The translations under genes were made by a program, and so were the position numbers. From Rhizomys pruinosus (taxonomy: Eukaryota; Chordata; Mammalia; Rodentia; Spalacidae): DNA of 64,000 nt. Position 1 is the stretch's first letter; each line of letters starts with the position of its first letter. Under the pieces are notes generated by a model that did no database searches, was not told the origin of the DNA, and saw only the letters and a program-made list of their open reading frames with translations. Below are positions 40,980 to 51,299 of this stretch, piece by piece. The stretch is taken from the NCBI GenBank assembly GCA_009823505.1, contig VZQC01001662.1, positions 590,730 through 654,729 of the forward strand, written 5' to 3'.

Positions 40980-41923
40980 ATTGCAGAAAAGCAGATGAGA
41001 AGGTTCTTCCCTGAGTGGAACTATGATCTCTTTAGGCATTACAGTTATTCTGTGGCTAAATTTTGTGTTAAGTACCACAGCATCGGCAGGCTAATTGTAG
41101 GGCAAGGACTTGAAAAAAGCAAAGAAAATCACAAGGCAAGGAGGGTAAGTATCAGGTGCCCATGAGCCTGAGTACTAGTCCCCAGACTCCATCCTTGGGA
41201 ATTTTCTGGAATGCATCTGTCCATGCTCGCTTTGGGGGATGCTTTGAAGGACTATAGAGAGCAAGAACTAACAGAGAAATGTCTCTCATTGCCTCTCCTC
41301 TCCAGTATGAGTAACAGTGCCTCAGCTGCACACCTGTCTCTGAAGTGCATCTTGAGAAACTGGAACTCCTTTGACCTTAGCTTAGATGGCTTACAAACTA
41401 GAAGGTGTGACCTCCAGAGGGAAGCATTCATTGCAATCCCATCTCACCCTTAGATCTATTCTGTCACAAACAGAAAATGGTCAGATGTACTTATGTACAA
41501 GCTTTTTCCACGTTAGAGGAAAACTCGGTCTTTGTCCCCTGTACAGTGGACTCAGCCTTGTTTGCAGCTGTAGCTGCACGGCAAGAGCCTCCCCAAGGGA
41601 CAAGTCCCTAGTGGCCACAGCCCATGGGGATGGATGCCAAAAAGGAGCTCTCACGGCTCCAGTGCCACCTTGTTCCCCATACCCGGGGTTAGAGCCCACC
41701 TGCCCTCCTTTGATTTTCCTGTTACATCCTCAGTATATGACCTCCCCACAGAAGACACCAGCCCCAGCCCCTTTGTACCCGCTCTGAGACACAGCAGGAG
41801 AACTTGAACCAAGCAGAGTCCTTGTCCCATGCCCACTACAGAACCTTAAACAGATTAAAGCAGATAGAGCTGAATTCTCTGGTGATCCTGACCAATGTAT
41901 TAAAGCATTTCAAAATGTGACTC
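40980..41923. other. Unclassified sequence
   Basis: Open frames up to 145 codons (40728-41165) exist but lack domain or codon signals. Part may continue the ERV fragment. No gene is called. Confidence 0.3.
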
Positions 41924-42070
41924 AGCCGGGTATGGTGGTGCACGCCTTTAATCCCAGCACTCGGGAGGCAAAGGCAGGTGGATCTCTGTGAGTTTGAGGC
42001 CAGCCTGGTCTACAGAGTGAGTTCCAGGCCAGCTGGGGCTACAGGGAGATCCTGTCTCAAAAAGACCCTC
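41924..42070 (+). mobile_element. B1 SINE
   Basis: Target-site duplication CAAAATGTGACT (41911-41922, 42071-42082). Confidence 0.94.
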
Positions 42071-42268
42071 CAAAATGTGACTGAAATTCATAAAGTAACC
42101 TGAAAAGACAAAAATGTTGCTCTTAAGCCAGACCTCAACAGCTTCCCAGAAATATAATACCCTTCAAGCAGTTATAAAATATGAATATTACAAAAATATA
42201 TATAACCACAAAAAATCTAAAAAAAAAAAAGACTATGTCCTGGAGACAAGAACTAAGAACAACTGCCT

Positions 42269-42271
<3 letters not shown>

Positions 42272-42318
<47 letters not shown>
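42272..42318. repeat. (CA)n microsatellite
   Basis: About 23 uninterrupted units, then (AAATA)n. 42360-42712 is unrecognised. Confidence 0.96.
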
Positions 42319-42321
<3 letters not shown>

Positions 42322-42725
42322 TAAATACGAAAATAAAATAAAATAAAATAAAAAATTAAAAAAACAGCCAGAGCTTACCTCCACTCTAGGATAATTGTCC
42401 TGGGAATTCTGGGTCTTATTTTCCCCATGAGAAAAAAAACCAACCCAGTTGTTCCCATGGAGGACCTTGAATGGAAATACACAGCAGAGGAAACAGAAGG
42501 AGAAACAGCAGAGTGGAGACATCTCCAGACGCGCATCCCATGAGGGCTGTGTGGGACCTGCTCTCAGCCCCTTAGTTATTCCAAACGTACATTAGCCATC
42601 TGAAAACCAAATGAGCACCCACCCCACAGGGTCATTGAAGAGCTGTAGGCGGTTTACATACTGATTTATCTCCAGACCGCACGCTGGGGAGTTAGTAACC
42701 AAAGGCTGACTTAAAAGCTGGAGAG

Positions 42726-42987
42726 AGGGGCTGGAGAGATGGCCTAGCAGTTAAGAGCACCAACTGCTCTTGCAGAGGACCCCGGTTCGATTCCCAGCAC
42801 CCACGTGGTGGCTGAGAACCGTCTTTAACTCCAGTTCCAGGGGAATCTGACACCCTCTTCTGACATCCGTGGCATTAAATCTGACACCCTCTTCTGACAT
42901 CCGTGGCATTGCATGACATGGGTACACCAACCTACATGCAGACAGTACATTCATGCACATAAAATTAATTAATTAATTTTTAAAAAA
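42726..42987 (+). mobile_element. B2 SINE with 34-bp internal tandem duplication
   Basis: Target-site duplication AAAAGCTGGAGAG (42713-42725, 42988-43000). Units 42844-42877 and 42878-42911 repeat AATCTGACACCCTCTTCTGA onward. Confidence 0.95.
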
Positions 42988-43001
42988 AAAAGCTGGAGAG
43001 G

Positions 43002-43156
43002 TGTGGAGAGATGGCTCAGCAGTTAAGGGCAGGGACTGTTCTTGCAGAAGACCCAAGTTTTGTTCCCAGCACCCTTGTCAGGTGGTTCACAACTGCCAAA
43101 CTCAGCTCCAGGGAATCCAACACCACTGGTATCCACAGGATCTGCTCTCAAGAGCA

Positions 43157-43204
<48 letters not shown>

Positions 43205-43230
43205 CATGTAATTAAAAATAATAAAAATAA
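43002..43230 (+). mobile_element. Old B2-like SINE with (CA)n
   Basis: GTGTGGAGAGATGGCTCAGC. (CA)20 at 43160-43200 replaces the usual 3' part. Confidence 0.75.
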
Positions 43231-43395
43231 ACTGGGCATGGGGGCACATGCCCTTAATCCCAGTACTCGGGAGGCAGAGGCTTGGTGGATGTCTGTGAGA
43301 CCGAGGCCAGCCTGGTCTATATAGCAAGTTCCAGACCAGCTAAGACTGGTCTTGGAGACCCTGTCTCAAAACAAATAAATAAACAAACAAATGCT
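43231..43395 (+). mobile_element. B1 SINE
   Basis: ACTGGGCATGGGGGCACATGC to CTCAAAACAAATAAATAAAC. Confidence 0.85.
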
Positions 43396-43432
43396 AAATA
43401 AATTAGAAATAAATATTTTTTTAAAAAAAACT

Positions 43433-43638
43433 GGTAGAGAGATGGCTCTGCTCTGGCTGCTCTTGCAGAGGACCTGGGTTGGATTCCCAGCACCCACATG
43501 GTAGCTAACAACTGTCTGTAACTCCAGTTCCAGGGGATCTGATGCCCTCTTCTGACCTCCACAGGCATTGTATGACTCCAGTGCACTACATACATGCAGC
43601 CAATACACTCCTACACATAAAAAATAATAAACAAAATA
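43433..43638 (+). mobile_element. B2 SINE, internally shortened
   Basis: GGTAGAGAGATGGCTCTGCTC lacks the GTTAAGAGCAC block. 43640-43810 beyond is unrecognised. Confidence 0.82.
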
Positions 43639-43811
43639 TTTTAAAGACATTAACCCTGAGAGCTGGCCAGTGAAGGAAGAATCAGCTGAGCTAGGACAGG
43701 CAAAGCAGTACAAATTTGTGTCAAGGATCCTACCTCCTCCCCCACTAGAGATAATATCTTGGGAGCCCCAAAAGATCTGCCTTCAGTAATAAAGAATTAA
43801 ATCTCTTGTGA

Positions 43812-43969
43812 GCTGGGCATGGTGGAGAATGCCTTTAATCCTAGCACTCGGGAGGCAGAGGCAGGTGGATCTTTGTGAGTTCAAGGCCAGCCTGGTCTAC
43901 AGAGTGAGTTCCAGGACAGCTGGGGCTACAGGGAGACCCTGTCTCGAAAAGATCAAAAAAAAAAAAAAA
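43812..43969 (+). mobile_element. B1 SINE
   Basis: GCTGGGCATGGTGGAGAATGC to CTCGAAAAGATC plus A15. Confidence 0.92.
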
Positions 43970-44514
43970 GAGGAAAGCGCGTAAGGCCATACTACTACAA
44001 CAGCCCACATAGCATTGTGGTATTGGGAGTCCAAGAAGTTCATTGGACAATGGATGCCAGCACAGGACGTCCACATGATTAATGAACCCATAATTCCCAT
44101 CCGTCCTGTGGTGCCCAGGCCATACACACTCTTAGCCCAAATCCTGGAGGGAACCCTCTGTTATACAGTCCTTGATCTAAAGATGTTAGTGGAACTAACT
44201 GCCCTAACCAGAGCACTAGCATTAAGCAAGGGGGAAAGCTGACACTTACACAGACCCTCAATAGTCCTTCCTGGCTCTACATGCATATGCAGCCATTTGA
44301 GAGCTTCCTTTCTGCTAATGGGTCTTCCTAACTGCTAATGGGTCTCCCATTAACTATCACAAGAAAGCAAACTGGCTGTTGTCCTCCATGTTCTTACCTG
44401 GGAGGCAGCAGCCATTCACATTAGGAGAAATAGAAAAGGAGACCGTGAAGGACAAAAGGCAGTTGGCTTCTGCAGCTGTGCAGTAGCTGCATACCACCCA
44501 ACATCCACTTGCAG

Positions 44515-44895
44515 ACATCAAAGTGCTGGACACAACCCACAGTCATCTGAAGGGGGGGTCCTCGATTGAGGGATTGCCTACATCACTTTGGCCTGTGTCT
44601 GTGTCTGTGAGAGATTGTCTTAACTGATGGTTAATGGGGGAGGGCTGGCCCACTGTGGGCTATACCATCCCTATGTGGACAGGCCTGGGCTATAACGAGG
44701 CTAGGTAAGCATAAATCACAGCAAGAGATCACTATTCGTCCATGATTCCTGCCTCTAGGGTCCTGCCTTAAGTTCCTGCCAATTCCACTCAAGGATGGAT
44801 GGTGACCTGGGAGTCGTAAGACGAACTATTCCCTTCTCTAAGTGGCTTTTGGTGAAAATGTTTTATCATAGCAACAGAAATCAAACTACACCACT
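44515..44895 (+). repeat. hAT-like rodent repeat (URR1-type) inside the pol remnant
   Basis: CCTCGATTGAGGGATTGCC, AATGGGGGAGGGCTGGCCC, ATTCCCTTCTCTAAGTGGC parallel 49920-50325. Confidence 0.6.
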
Positions 44896-44924
44896 CCCCA
44901 AATATTGGAAAATCCTTTTTTAAA

Positions 44925-45206
44925 GATTTTATTTTATTTTATTTTATTTTTTGTTTTTTTGAAACAGGGTCTCCCTGTAGCCCCAGCTGTCCTGGAACTC
45001 ACTCTGTAGACCAGGCTGGCCTTGAAATTATTTTATGATTTTTAATTATACGTAGTGAGTGAAGTTGCCCACAGAGGCCAGAATTGTTCCCCCCTGAAGC
45101 TGGAGTTTCAAGTGGTTGTGAGCCCCTGACATGGTGCTGGAAACTGAACCTGAGTCCTCCGCAAGAGCAGCCAGTCCTCTTAACTGCTGAGCAATCTCTC
45201 CAGCCC
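44925..45206 (-). mobile_element. Old B2-like SINE split by a B1 piece
   Basis: B2 halves around 44925-44945 and 45028-45206 enclose antisense B1 bases 44950-45027, which ends at GGCCTTGAA. Flanks share ATTTTATTTTAT-like text. Confidence 0.72.
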
Positions 45207-45381
45207 CCTAGAAAATCGTCTTAAAAAAAGACTAAACCTCAACATTCTCCAGAGGGTAAAGAATGGGCCCCAGTGGAGGGACAGCTCCGCGTCCCATCTG
45301 AGCGGCTACAGTCAGATGAGGGTGAATCCAGTGCTCTTCACAGACCACTGGAGACTCTCATGGTTCTCCATCAAACCTTCC

Positions 45382-45654
45382 ATTTTTTAATTTTTTTATT
45401 AAAAAATTTTTTTTATTCTTGTATGTGTACAAATGTACTTTCTGCATGTAGGTTTGTGCACCCGTGTCATGCAACGCCTCAGAGGTCAGAAGAGAGTGTT
45501 GGATTCCCCTGGAACTGGAGTCAAAGATGGTTCACAGCCGCCATGTGGGTGCTGGGGATCGAACCCTGGTCCTCTGCAAGAGCAGTAGGTGCTCTTAACC
45601 TACTAGGTAGGTAGCAGTAGGTGCTCTTAACCGCTAGGCCATCTCTCCAGCCCC
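45382..45654 (-). mobile_element. B2 SINE with local duplication
   Basis: 9-bp target-site duplication AAACCTTCC (45373-45381, 45655-45663). GCAGTAGGTGCTCTTAACC is duplicated (45582-45600, 45614-45632). Confidence 0.94.
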
Positions 45655-45663
45655 AAACCTTCC

Positions 45664-46400
45664 CTTTTAAGGAGGAAAAATATGTACCAACCAGTTCTTG
45701 GACAGTTTACTGGAAAATGTCTTTCAAAAATGGCAGGAATGATTTTTACAATGTGGACGTGATTTGGACAGGTAATCTTTACTTAACCTTGCAGCCAGAA
45801 AGTTAATCTTCCTCGTTTCTAATGTGTACACTATCAGCTTGCTGAGCATTGAGCTCCTCTTGTAACCTAAACATATGGTTTATGACCCTTCCTTACCCCT
45901 TCTCATAACAATAGTGTATGAACATGTGTGTATGTGTGTGTGCACATGTGTATGCATGTGTGTGTGCTCCCACGTACACGTGTGTATTTTGCACATAAAG
46001 CAAGTGCTGCAAGCATCAGATATTCACTAGAAGCAACAGATTATCATATTTGTGTTGCAAACAACAGACAGAATTAAATTGATAACATCTGTGATTGTAT
46101 GTGTGCTGTCCTAGGTCAGTGGGGTCAAAAGGGCAGAATCCTCTGATATGGGTTTGATTTGACTTTGCCACTTCATGCTGGTATACTGTTTCAGTAAAAG
46201 AAAGAGCAGACCTTTATTTGAAAGCACAGTTCTAAGAGAATTGTGAAGGAGCAGGTTCTCAGAATAGTTTGGGTCCTTCTTAGCTAAAATGGATGCTGAG
46301 TCAGACTGTTTTTAGTCAGGCATAGCCATAATGTAGCTTCGCATACTACTGTTGTAAGAAACCATTAAGCAAGTGGTAGATGCTTGTGAGATTTGTCTAA
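45664..46400. other. Unclassified sequence within the ERV remnant
   Basis: No clear frames. A GT-rich stretch lies at 45910-45990. It may be eroded pol sequence ahead of the integrase part. Confidence 0.3.
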
Positions 46401-46611
46401 AAACAGGCTCTTGAATTGCAAGATTTTCCCACTTGGAATGCAGGCAAGGAAATTACCCAGAAGATTGGCAAATAGACTTTCCACACCTGCAAAATTCTAA
46501 AGGAATCAGATGTGGGTGGACGCTGTCACCAGCTGAGTGGAGCATTCCACCCAGGCAGAACTGAAAAGGCATCCAAGGTGGCAAAGACCCTACTTACACA
46601 GATAATTCCTT

Positions 46612-46646
46612 GGGGCTGGAGAGATGGCTCAGTGGTTAAGAGCACT
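46612..46646 (+). mobile_element. B2 stub, first 35 bases only
   Basis: GGGGCTGGAGAGATGGCTCAG to AAGAGCACT, flanked by CAGATAATTCCT and CAGAGATAATTCCT. Inserted in the integrase remnant, then lost its 3' part. Confidence 0.88.
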
Positions 46647-46835
46647 AACAGAGATAATTCCTGGTGCGGACTTCCTAGTTCACATGAGCAAAGGGCTAGC
46701 CATCCTTTATTCAAGGCAGCAGTTACTCAGGGAGTATGGCAGGTGTTGAGAACAGTCTGCAGCCTGCATGGTGTCTGGTGATCCCAGTCTTCAGGAAAGG
46801 TAGAAAGAGCCACCAATTTTTAAAAAATACTTTGT

Positions 46836-46872
46836 GTGTGTGTGCGTGTGTGTGTGTGTGTTGTGTGTGTGT
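46836..46872. repeat. (GT)n microsatellite, imperfect
   Basis: Runs of TG interrupted by C and TT. Confidence 0.9.
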
Positions 46873-47006
46873 ACTTTTTATTAAGATTTTGTCTTTTTTA
46901 CGTATGAGTATTATGCCTGCATGTGTATAAGTGCACCTGTGCTGTGTTGTGCAGTGCCTGTGGAGAACAGAAGAGGGTGTCTGGTCCCCTAGAAAAGGAG
47001 TTACAG

Positions 47007-47222
47007 GGGGCTGGAGAGATGGCTCAGCAGTTAAGAGTGCTGACTGCTCTTGCAGAGGACCCAGGTTTGATTCCCAGCACCCACATGGTGGCTAAGAACT
47101 GTCTTTAACTCCAGTTCCAGGGGAATCCAACACCCTCTTCTGACCTCTGCGGCATTGCACAACACAGGTGCACCAACCTACATGCAGACAATACACTCAT
47201 ACACATAAAAATAAATAATAAA
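47007..47222 (+). mobile_element. B2 SINE, inner copy 1
   Basis: Complete sense copy of the GGCTCAGCAGTTAAGAG type. Confidence 0.94.
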
Positions 47223-47223
47223 G

Positions 47224-47470
47224 GGGCTGAAGAGATGGCCTAGTGGTTAAGAGCACTGACTGCTCTTGCAGAGGACCCAGCTCTGATCCCCAGCACCCAC
47301 ATGGCAGCTGAAAACCGTCTTTAACTCCAGTTCCAGGGGAATCCGATGCCCTCTTCTGACCTCTGCGGCATTGCACGACACGGGTGCACAAACCTGCATA
47401 CAGACAGTACATTCATACACATACAAAAATAAATAAAAAATAAAATAAATAAATAATAAAAAATAAAAAA
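47224..47470 (+). mobile_element. B2 SINE, inner copy 2
   Basis: Sense copy of the GGCCTAGTGGTTAAGAGC type, landed in the A-rich tail of copy 1; long (AAATA)n tail. Confidence 0.93.
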
Positions 47471-47589
47471 AGAAAAGGATTTACAGATGGTTGTTAGCCA
47501 CCATGTGGGGGTTGAGATTCGAACCCAGATCTTCTGTAAGAACAACCAGTGCTCTTAACTGCAGATCCATTTCTCCAGCACCTTGAGCT

Positions 47590-48600
47590 TTGATCTTAGA
47601 CCCCCTTCCCTCATCCATGCGCCTGCACATCTCACCAGACCTCATGGATTCTGCCACACATGTTCAGCCCCACCTGGTCAAGCATTTGTACCCAGATGTC
47701 CTTAGGTGCAAGTTCATCCACTGCAGTCTAGTCAGCCCATCCAGAGGTCTTAAGGAAGGTCTACTCTCCCTCACCCAGCAGTGATCAGTCTCCAATAGTT
47801 CCCAGGCGAGGACCTGAAGCCCATTTCTCTCGCTCCACTCTGGGCCTTTGTCTAACTGAGGTGATGTGGGTCTTATGCTCAGTGCTGCAAGTTCACATGA
47901 GCAAGTTTCCCGTGGCCCCAAGGCCTGTTTCCCTGTGTTCATGGGCCAGTGCTGGCTTTTCACCCCCTCTTCCACAATTGTTCCTAAGCTGTTGGTGGTG
48001 AGGTTTAATGTGAGAGTCCCACCCAGGGGCGCGCCCTCTGCAGTCTCTAAACTCAGCCAGCCGTGCCTGTGCACATTGTACTCTGTTCTATCGGGAAGCG
48101 GCACTGCTGAGAGGTGAGAGGTGCGCTAGTGTTCTCTCCACCGCCTCTTCCCACGTTATGTAGGTGTAGAGGTTTCACTGTACATGTTACCTAGGGCTGG
48201 GAATCTCTTAGACGTATATTCTGTGTGTGACCAGTTGTAGAACTCTGCAGCAGACTCGTCTCTTTCAAAAAGAATCTTCTTTGATGAATGGTGTATGGTA
48301 TACTTGTCTGTAAATATAAGGATTGATATTTAGCATATGGCAAGAAATTTCATTTGTCTCTAGACTATGTCTAGCTATGACAGCGATAGGGTTTCCCTAG
48401 GATCTGACTAGGCTATAATTACAGTGCCACCTGTGATTTCACTCCCATTGACAGGATTTAAGTCCAATTAGATGGCTGATGATAAAGTGCCACTTGCACC
48501 AACAGAGGCCACCTGCTTGTGCTAGTTGTGACAGTTATTAGGCTTTAGGGCTGGGTTGGACCCCCGATTGCTTTTCACCCTCAGCAGCTTGCACAGTATC
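47590..48600. other. Unclassified sequence, perhaps L1 3' UTR
   Basis: Contains an open frame of 146 codons on the - strand (47664-48104) without recognisable domains. It runs into clear L1 3' sequence, so a distal 3' UTR is likely but unproven. Confidence 0.3.
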
Positions 48601-49345
48601 CTCTGGAACTATGAAAGCTAGTCTTCCATTGCTCCAAATCCCATGTCCAAAGTCAGGACATTGTGTTCAATAGTAGGGTCTCACCTTCAAGTTCTGGGAG
48701 AAAACCAAGGGCTCCAGCAATAACCTCTTTTATTTTGGGAGTCTCTTGAACTAGTCTGACCAACAAATCAAAGGGAGCTCTTTCCTGTCTGACATGGTGC
48801 TCCTTGCCTACAGCCCCCAGGTACACACATGCACTAATGTTCAGACACCGTACATGTATTTCTCAGGAGGTTCCCCAGCCAACATATTTTCCTCTGCCAC
48901 CCAAGCTCCATTCACCTCTTTCTCCCCACAACCAGCCTCTGTCCTCCCGCTCCAGTCCAAGTGCCCCCATTAATCCCCACCCTCCTCCCATAACACCGGC
49001 TTCCTGCCGTCTTCCCTCTCCTGAGTTCCCTCCTCCCCCACGGCCATGGTCCACTTCATGTCTCTCTCCTGCCCTCCCAGCCAAACACCCCCACTTTCCT
49101 CACCTCCCCCTGGTCACATCTCCCTATGCTCCCCCTCTTTCAGGCTCTTTCCCTTTCTCCTTGGGTTTCCTTTCCATTTTCTTGGCTCCTACTGGTAGGT
49201 CAGGATATAGACTCACACATAAGGGATTGGTGCTATGATCTGCAAATGAGAGGGAACATATGTTGCTTGCTTTTCTGGGTTTGTTACTTAACTTAGTGTA
49301 GAATCTCTAGTTCCATCTATTTACCTGCAAATTTCATATTTTCTT
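48600..49345 (-). mobile_element. Antisense L1 3' UTR
   Basis: Pyrimidine-rich 48880-49190 is the complement of the purine-rich tract typical of rodent L1 3' UTRs. GGGATTGGTGCTATGATC to TTACCTGCAAATTTCAT parallels 2440-2565. Confidence 0.7.
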
Positions 49346-49349
49346 TTCT

Positions 49350-49555
49350 TCTTTAGAGAGAGGGTCTCCTTGTAGCCCGAGCTCTCCTGGAACTCACTAT
49401 GTAGACCAGGCTGGGGTTAACTCACAGAGATCTGCCTGCCTCTGCCTCCCAAGTGCCACCATACCTGACTAAAATTTAATTTTTTCCTACTGCTGCATAT
49501 CCTCCTGCCTCTGCCTCTTTAGCACATCCTACTTGTGCACACCACCACAACAAGC
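49350..49555 (-). mobile_element. B1 SINE and B1 fragment
   Basis: Antisense B1 49350-49472 in the L1 tail, and a decayed piece 49497-49555. Confidence 0.75.
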
Positions 49556-49651
49556 TAACTATATTCTTAAAAGACACCAAAAAGACTAAAAAAAATAATT
49601 TGACATCTTGCCGGGACGCTAGTATACAACTTTTGTATATGTGCTGCTGAA

Positions 49652-49790
49652 GCAAGCACGGTACACAACTTTAGTCCCAGCACTCAAAAGGCAGAGACAG
49701 GTGGATCTCTGTGTGATGGAGACCAGCCTGGTCTACATGGTCAGTTCTAGGACAGCTGTGTCAACAGGGAGATGCTGTCTCAAAAAAGAA
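49652..49790 (+). mobile_element. Old B1 SINE
   Basis: AGCAAGCACGGTACACAACTT to CTCAAAAAAGAAAAT. Confidence 0.75.
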
Positions 49791-49919
49791 AATACTTCTT
49801 AATAAACTCTCCCAAGAGACCCATTTCCCATGGCTAACTACTCCCCATTACTTAAAAAGCCACAAAAATGCTTCAAAAACCAAGTTTCAATCCTCTTGAA
49901 ATGTTATATGGAAGACATC

Positions 49920-50325
49920 TGTGCTGGATAGCTTTAGTGTCAACTTGACACACCTGGGTTGAGGGAATCCTCAATTGGGGAATTGGCTCCATTGGGTTGG
50001 CCTGTGGCCACATCTGTGGAGTATTGTCTTGATTGTCAGGCAATGTGGGAGGGCCCAGCCCACAATGAGTAGTGCCACACTGGGCAGCTTGTTGTGTACC
50101 ATATAAGAAGGCAGGCTGGGCTTGAGCCGGGGGAGCAAGCCAGTGAACAGCACTCCTCCATGGCCTGTGCTTCAGCTCCTGCCACCAGGTTCCTGCCCTG
50201 AGTTCCTGCCTTGGGCTCCCTAAGTGATGAATTGTGACCCAGGAGATGTAAGCTGAATAAACCCTTTCCTCCCCAAGTTGGTGTTGGCCAGTGTTTTGTC
50301 TCAGCAATGGAAGACAGACTAGAAC
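49920..50325 (+). repeat. hAT-like rodent repeat (URR1-type), best copy
   Basis: Starts GTGCTGGATAGCTTTAGTGTC with AACTTGACACACC, ends CAGCAATGGAAGACAGACTAG. About 400 bp, the longest of five copies here. Confidence 0.65.
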
Positions 50326-50359
50326 AACATCTCTTACCAACTTGTCTTTTTAAACATAT

Positions 50360-50563
50360 TTTGATTTTATGTGTATGAACGTTTTACCTGCATGTATATG
50401 TGCATGTGCCTGGTGTCCGTGGAGACCAGAACAGGGTACTAGGGACCATGGAACTGGAGTTACAGACAGCTGTGAGTCTCCTTGTGGGTGCTGGGAACTG
50501 AATGCAGGTCCTCTGCAAGAGCAGCCAGTGCTCTTAACTGCTGAGTCATCATCTCTCCAGTCC
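50360..50563 (-). mobile_element. Old B2/B3-like SINE
   Basis: Antisense; TTTTATGTGTATGAACGTTTT to CATCTCTCCAGTCC. Confidence 0.72.
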
Positions 50564-50852
50564 TCTGGCACTCTCTTCTGGTCTCCATGGACACCTGCAT
50601 TTGTGTGGACACATATACAACTTATTAACAAAAATAGGGCTAGAAAGGTGGGTCAGTGGTTGGGAGCACTGGCTGTTCTTGCAGAGGACCTGAGTTTGAT
50701 TCTCGGCACCCACATGGTGATTAACAACCACCCTTAACTCCAGTTCCAGGGACTCCAAAGTCCTTTTATGACCTCCAGTGGGCACTGTATGACATGAGTG
50801 CACTTATACTTGCACTGGACACAGTGCAAAACAAAAAAAATAAAAGTAATGA
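50564..50852 (+). mobile_element. B2 tail piece and old B2 SINE
   Basis: 50564-50636 resembles a B2 3' part. 50638-50852 is a sense B2 (GGGCTAGAAAGGTGGGTCAG). Confidence 0.72.
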
Positions 50853-51299
50853 ATAAAATAAAAAATAAATCTTACAAAAAGAAATGATAAGTGTTTTATT
50901 GATAAATGAGTCTTATCATTTATTTTTTTTTTCACATAAATTTATTTATTATTTTTACGCAATCTAGACCCCTGTTCCCGCCTCATTCCCCACCCCACCA
51001 GAGTCGTGCATTTGCCAAAAACATGCTTTCCTCTCTTAGTCTTTCTCAATATTTTCCATGGGGAAGTTAGACTGTTTTGAGCAGAAGTTCACTGTTTTAG
51101 TCAGTTCTTTGATGCAGTATTTTCTGTGTTGTTGTTTCCAAAATGCCTTATGCCCAACTGCTTGTACAAAAGCTCAGGGGGCCCTACACAAGAATACTTA
51201 CAACTGGTAATTGGCACTAGCATCCACAGATGAGTGATACCATGCATCGTTGTTTTCTTGGGACTGTGTTAATTCACTCAGATGATGTCCTTAGCTCCA

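Larger units (their letters stand above)
43975..46810 (+). pseudogene. Decayed gammaretrovirus-like pol remnant
   Basis: Old endogenous retrovirus copy in three parts. 44015-44175: reverse-transcriptase start region (VVPRPYTLLAQI, YTVLDLK), joined in frame to an RNase H-like segment (44188-44242, VELTALTRAL), so several hundred codons are missing. 44243-44510: likely continuing RNase H, with stops. 46440-46810: integrase signature (PEDWQIDFPHL, then in another frame VAKTLLTQIIPW and QSSGKVE), with a frameshift, stops and a B2 scrap. A hAT-like repeat and SINEs lie between. No env or intact frame; it cannot act. Confidence 0.75.
46880..47582 (-). mobile_element. Old B2-like SINE split by two tandem B2s
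   Basis: Antisense outer halves 46880-46990 and 47487-47582. The inner insert is bounded by AGAAAAGGAGTTACAG (46991-47006) and AGAAAAGGATTTACAG (47471-47486). Confidence 0.9.

Noticed and set aside
40728..41165. 145-codon open frame
   Set aside because: Begins in sequence shared with the retroviral element at 61676 and shows no domain.
47664..48104. 146-codon frame on the - strand
   Set aside because: Next to L1 3' sequence; composition is not coding-like and no family is recognised.
48804..49238. 144-codon proline-rich frame
   Set aside because: Product of the pyrimidine-rich antisense L1 3' UTR.
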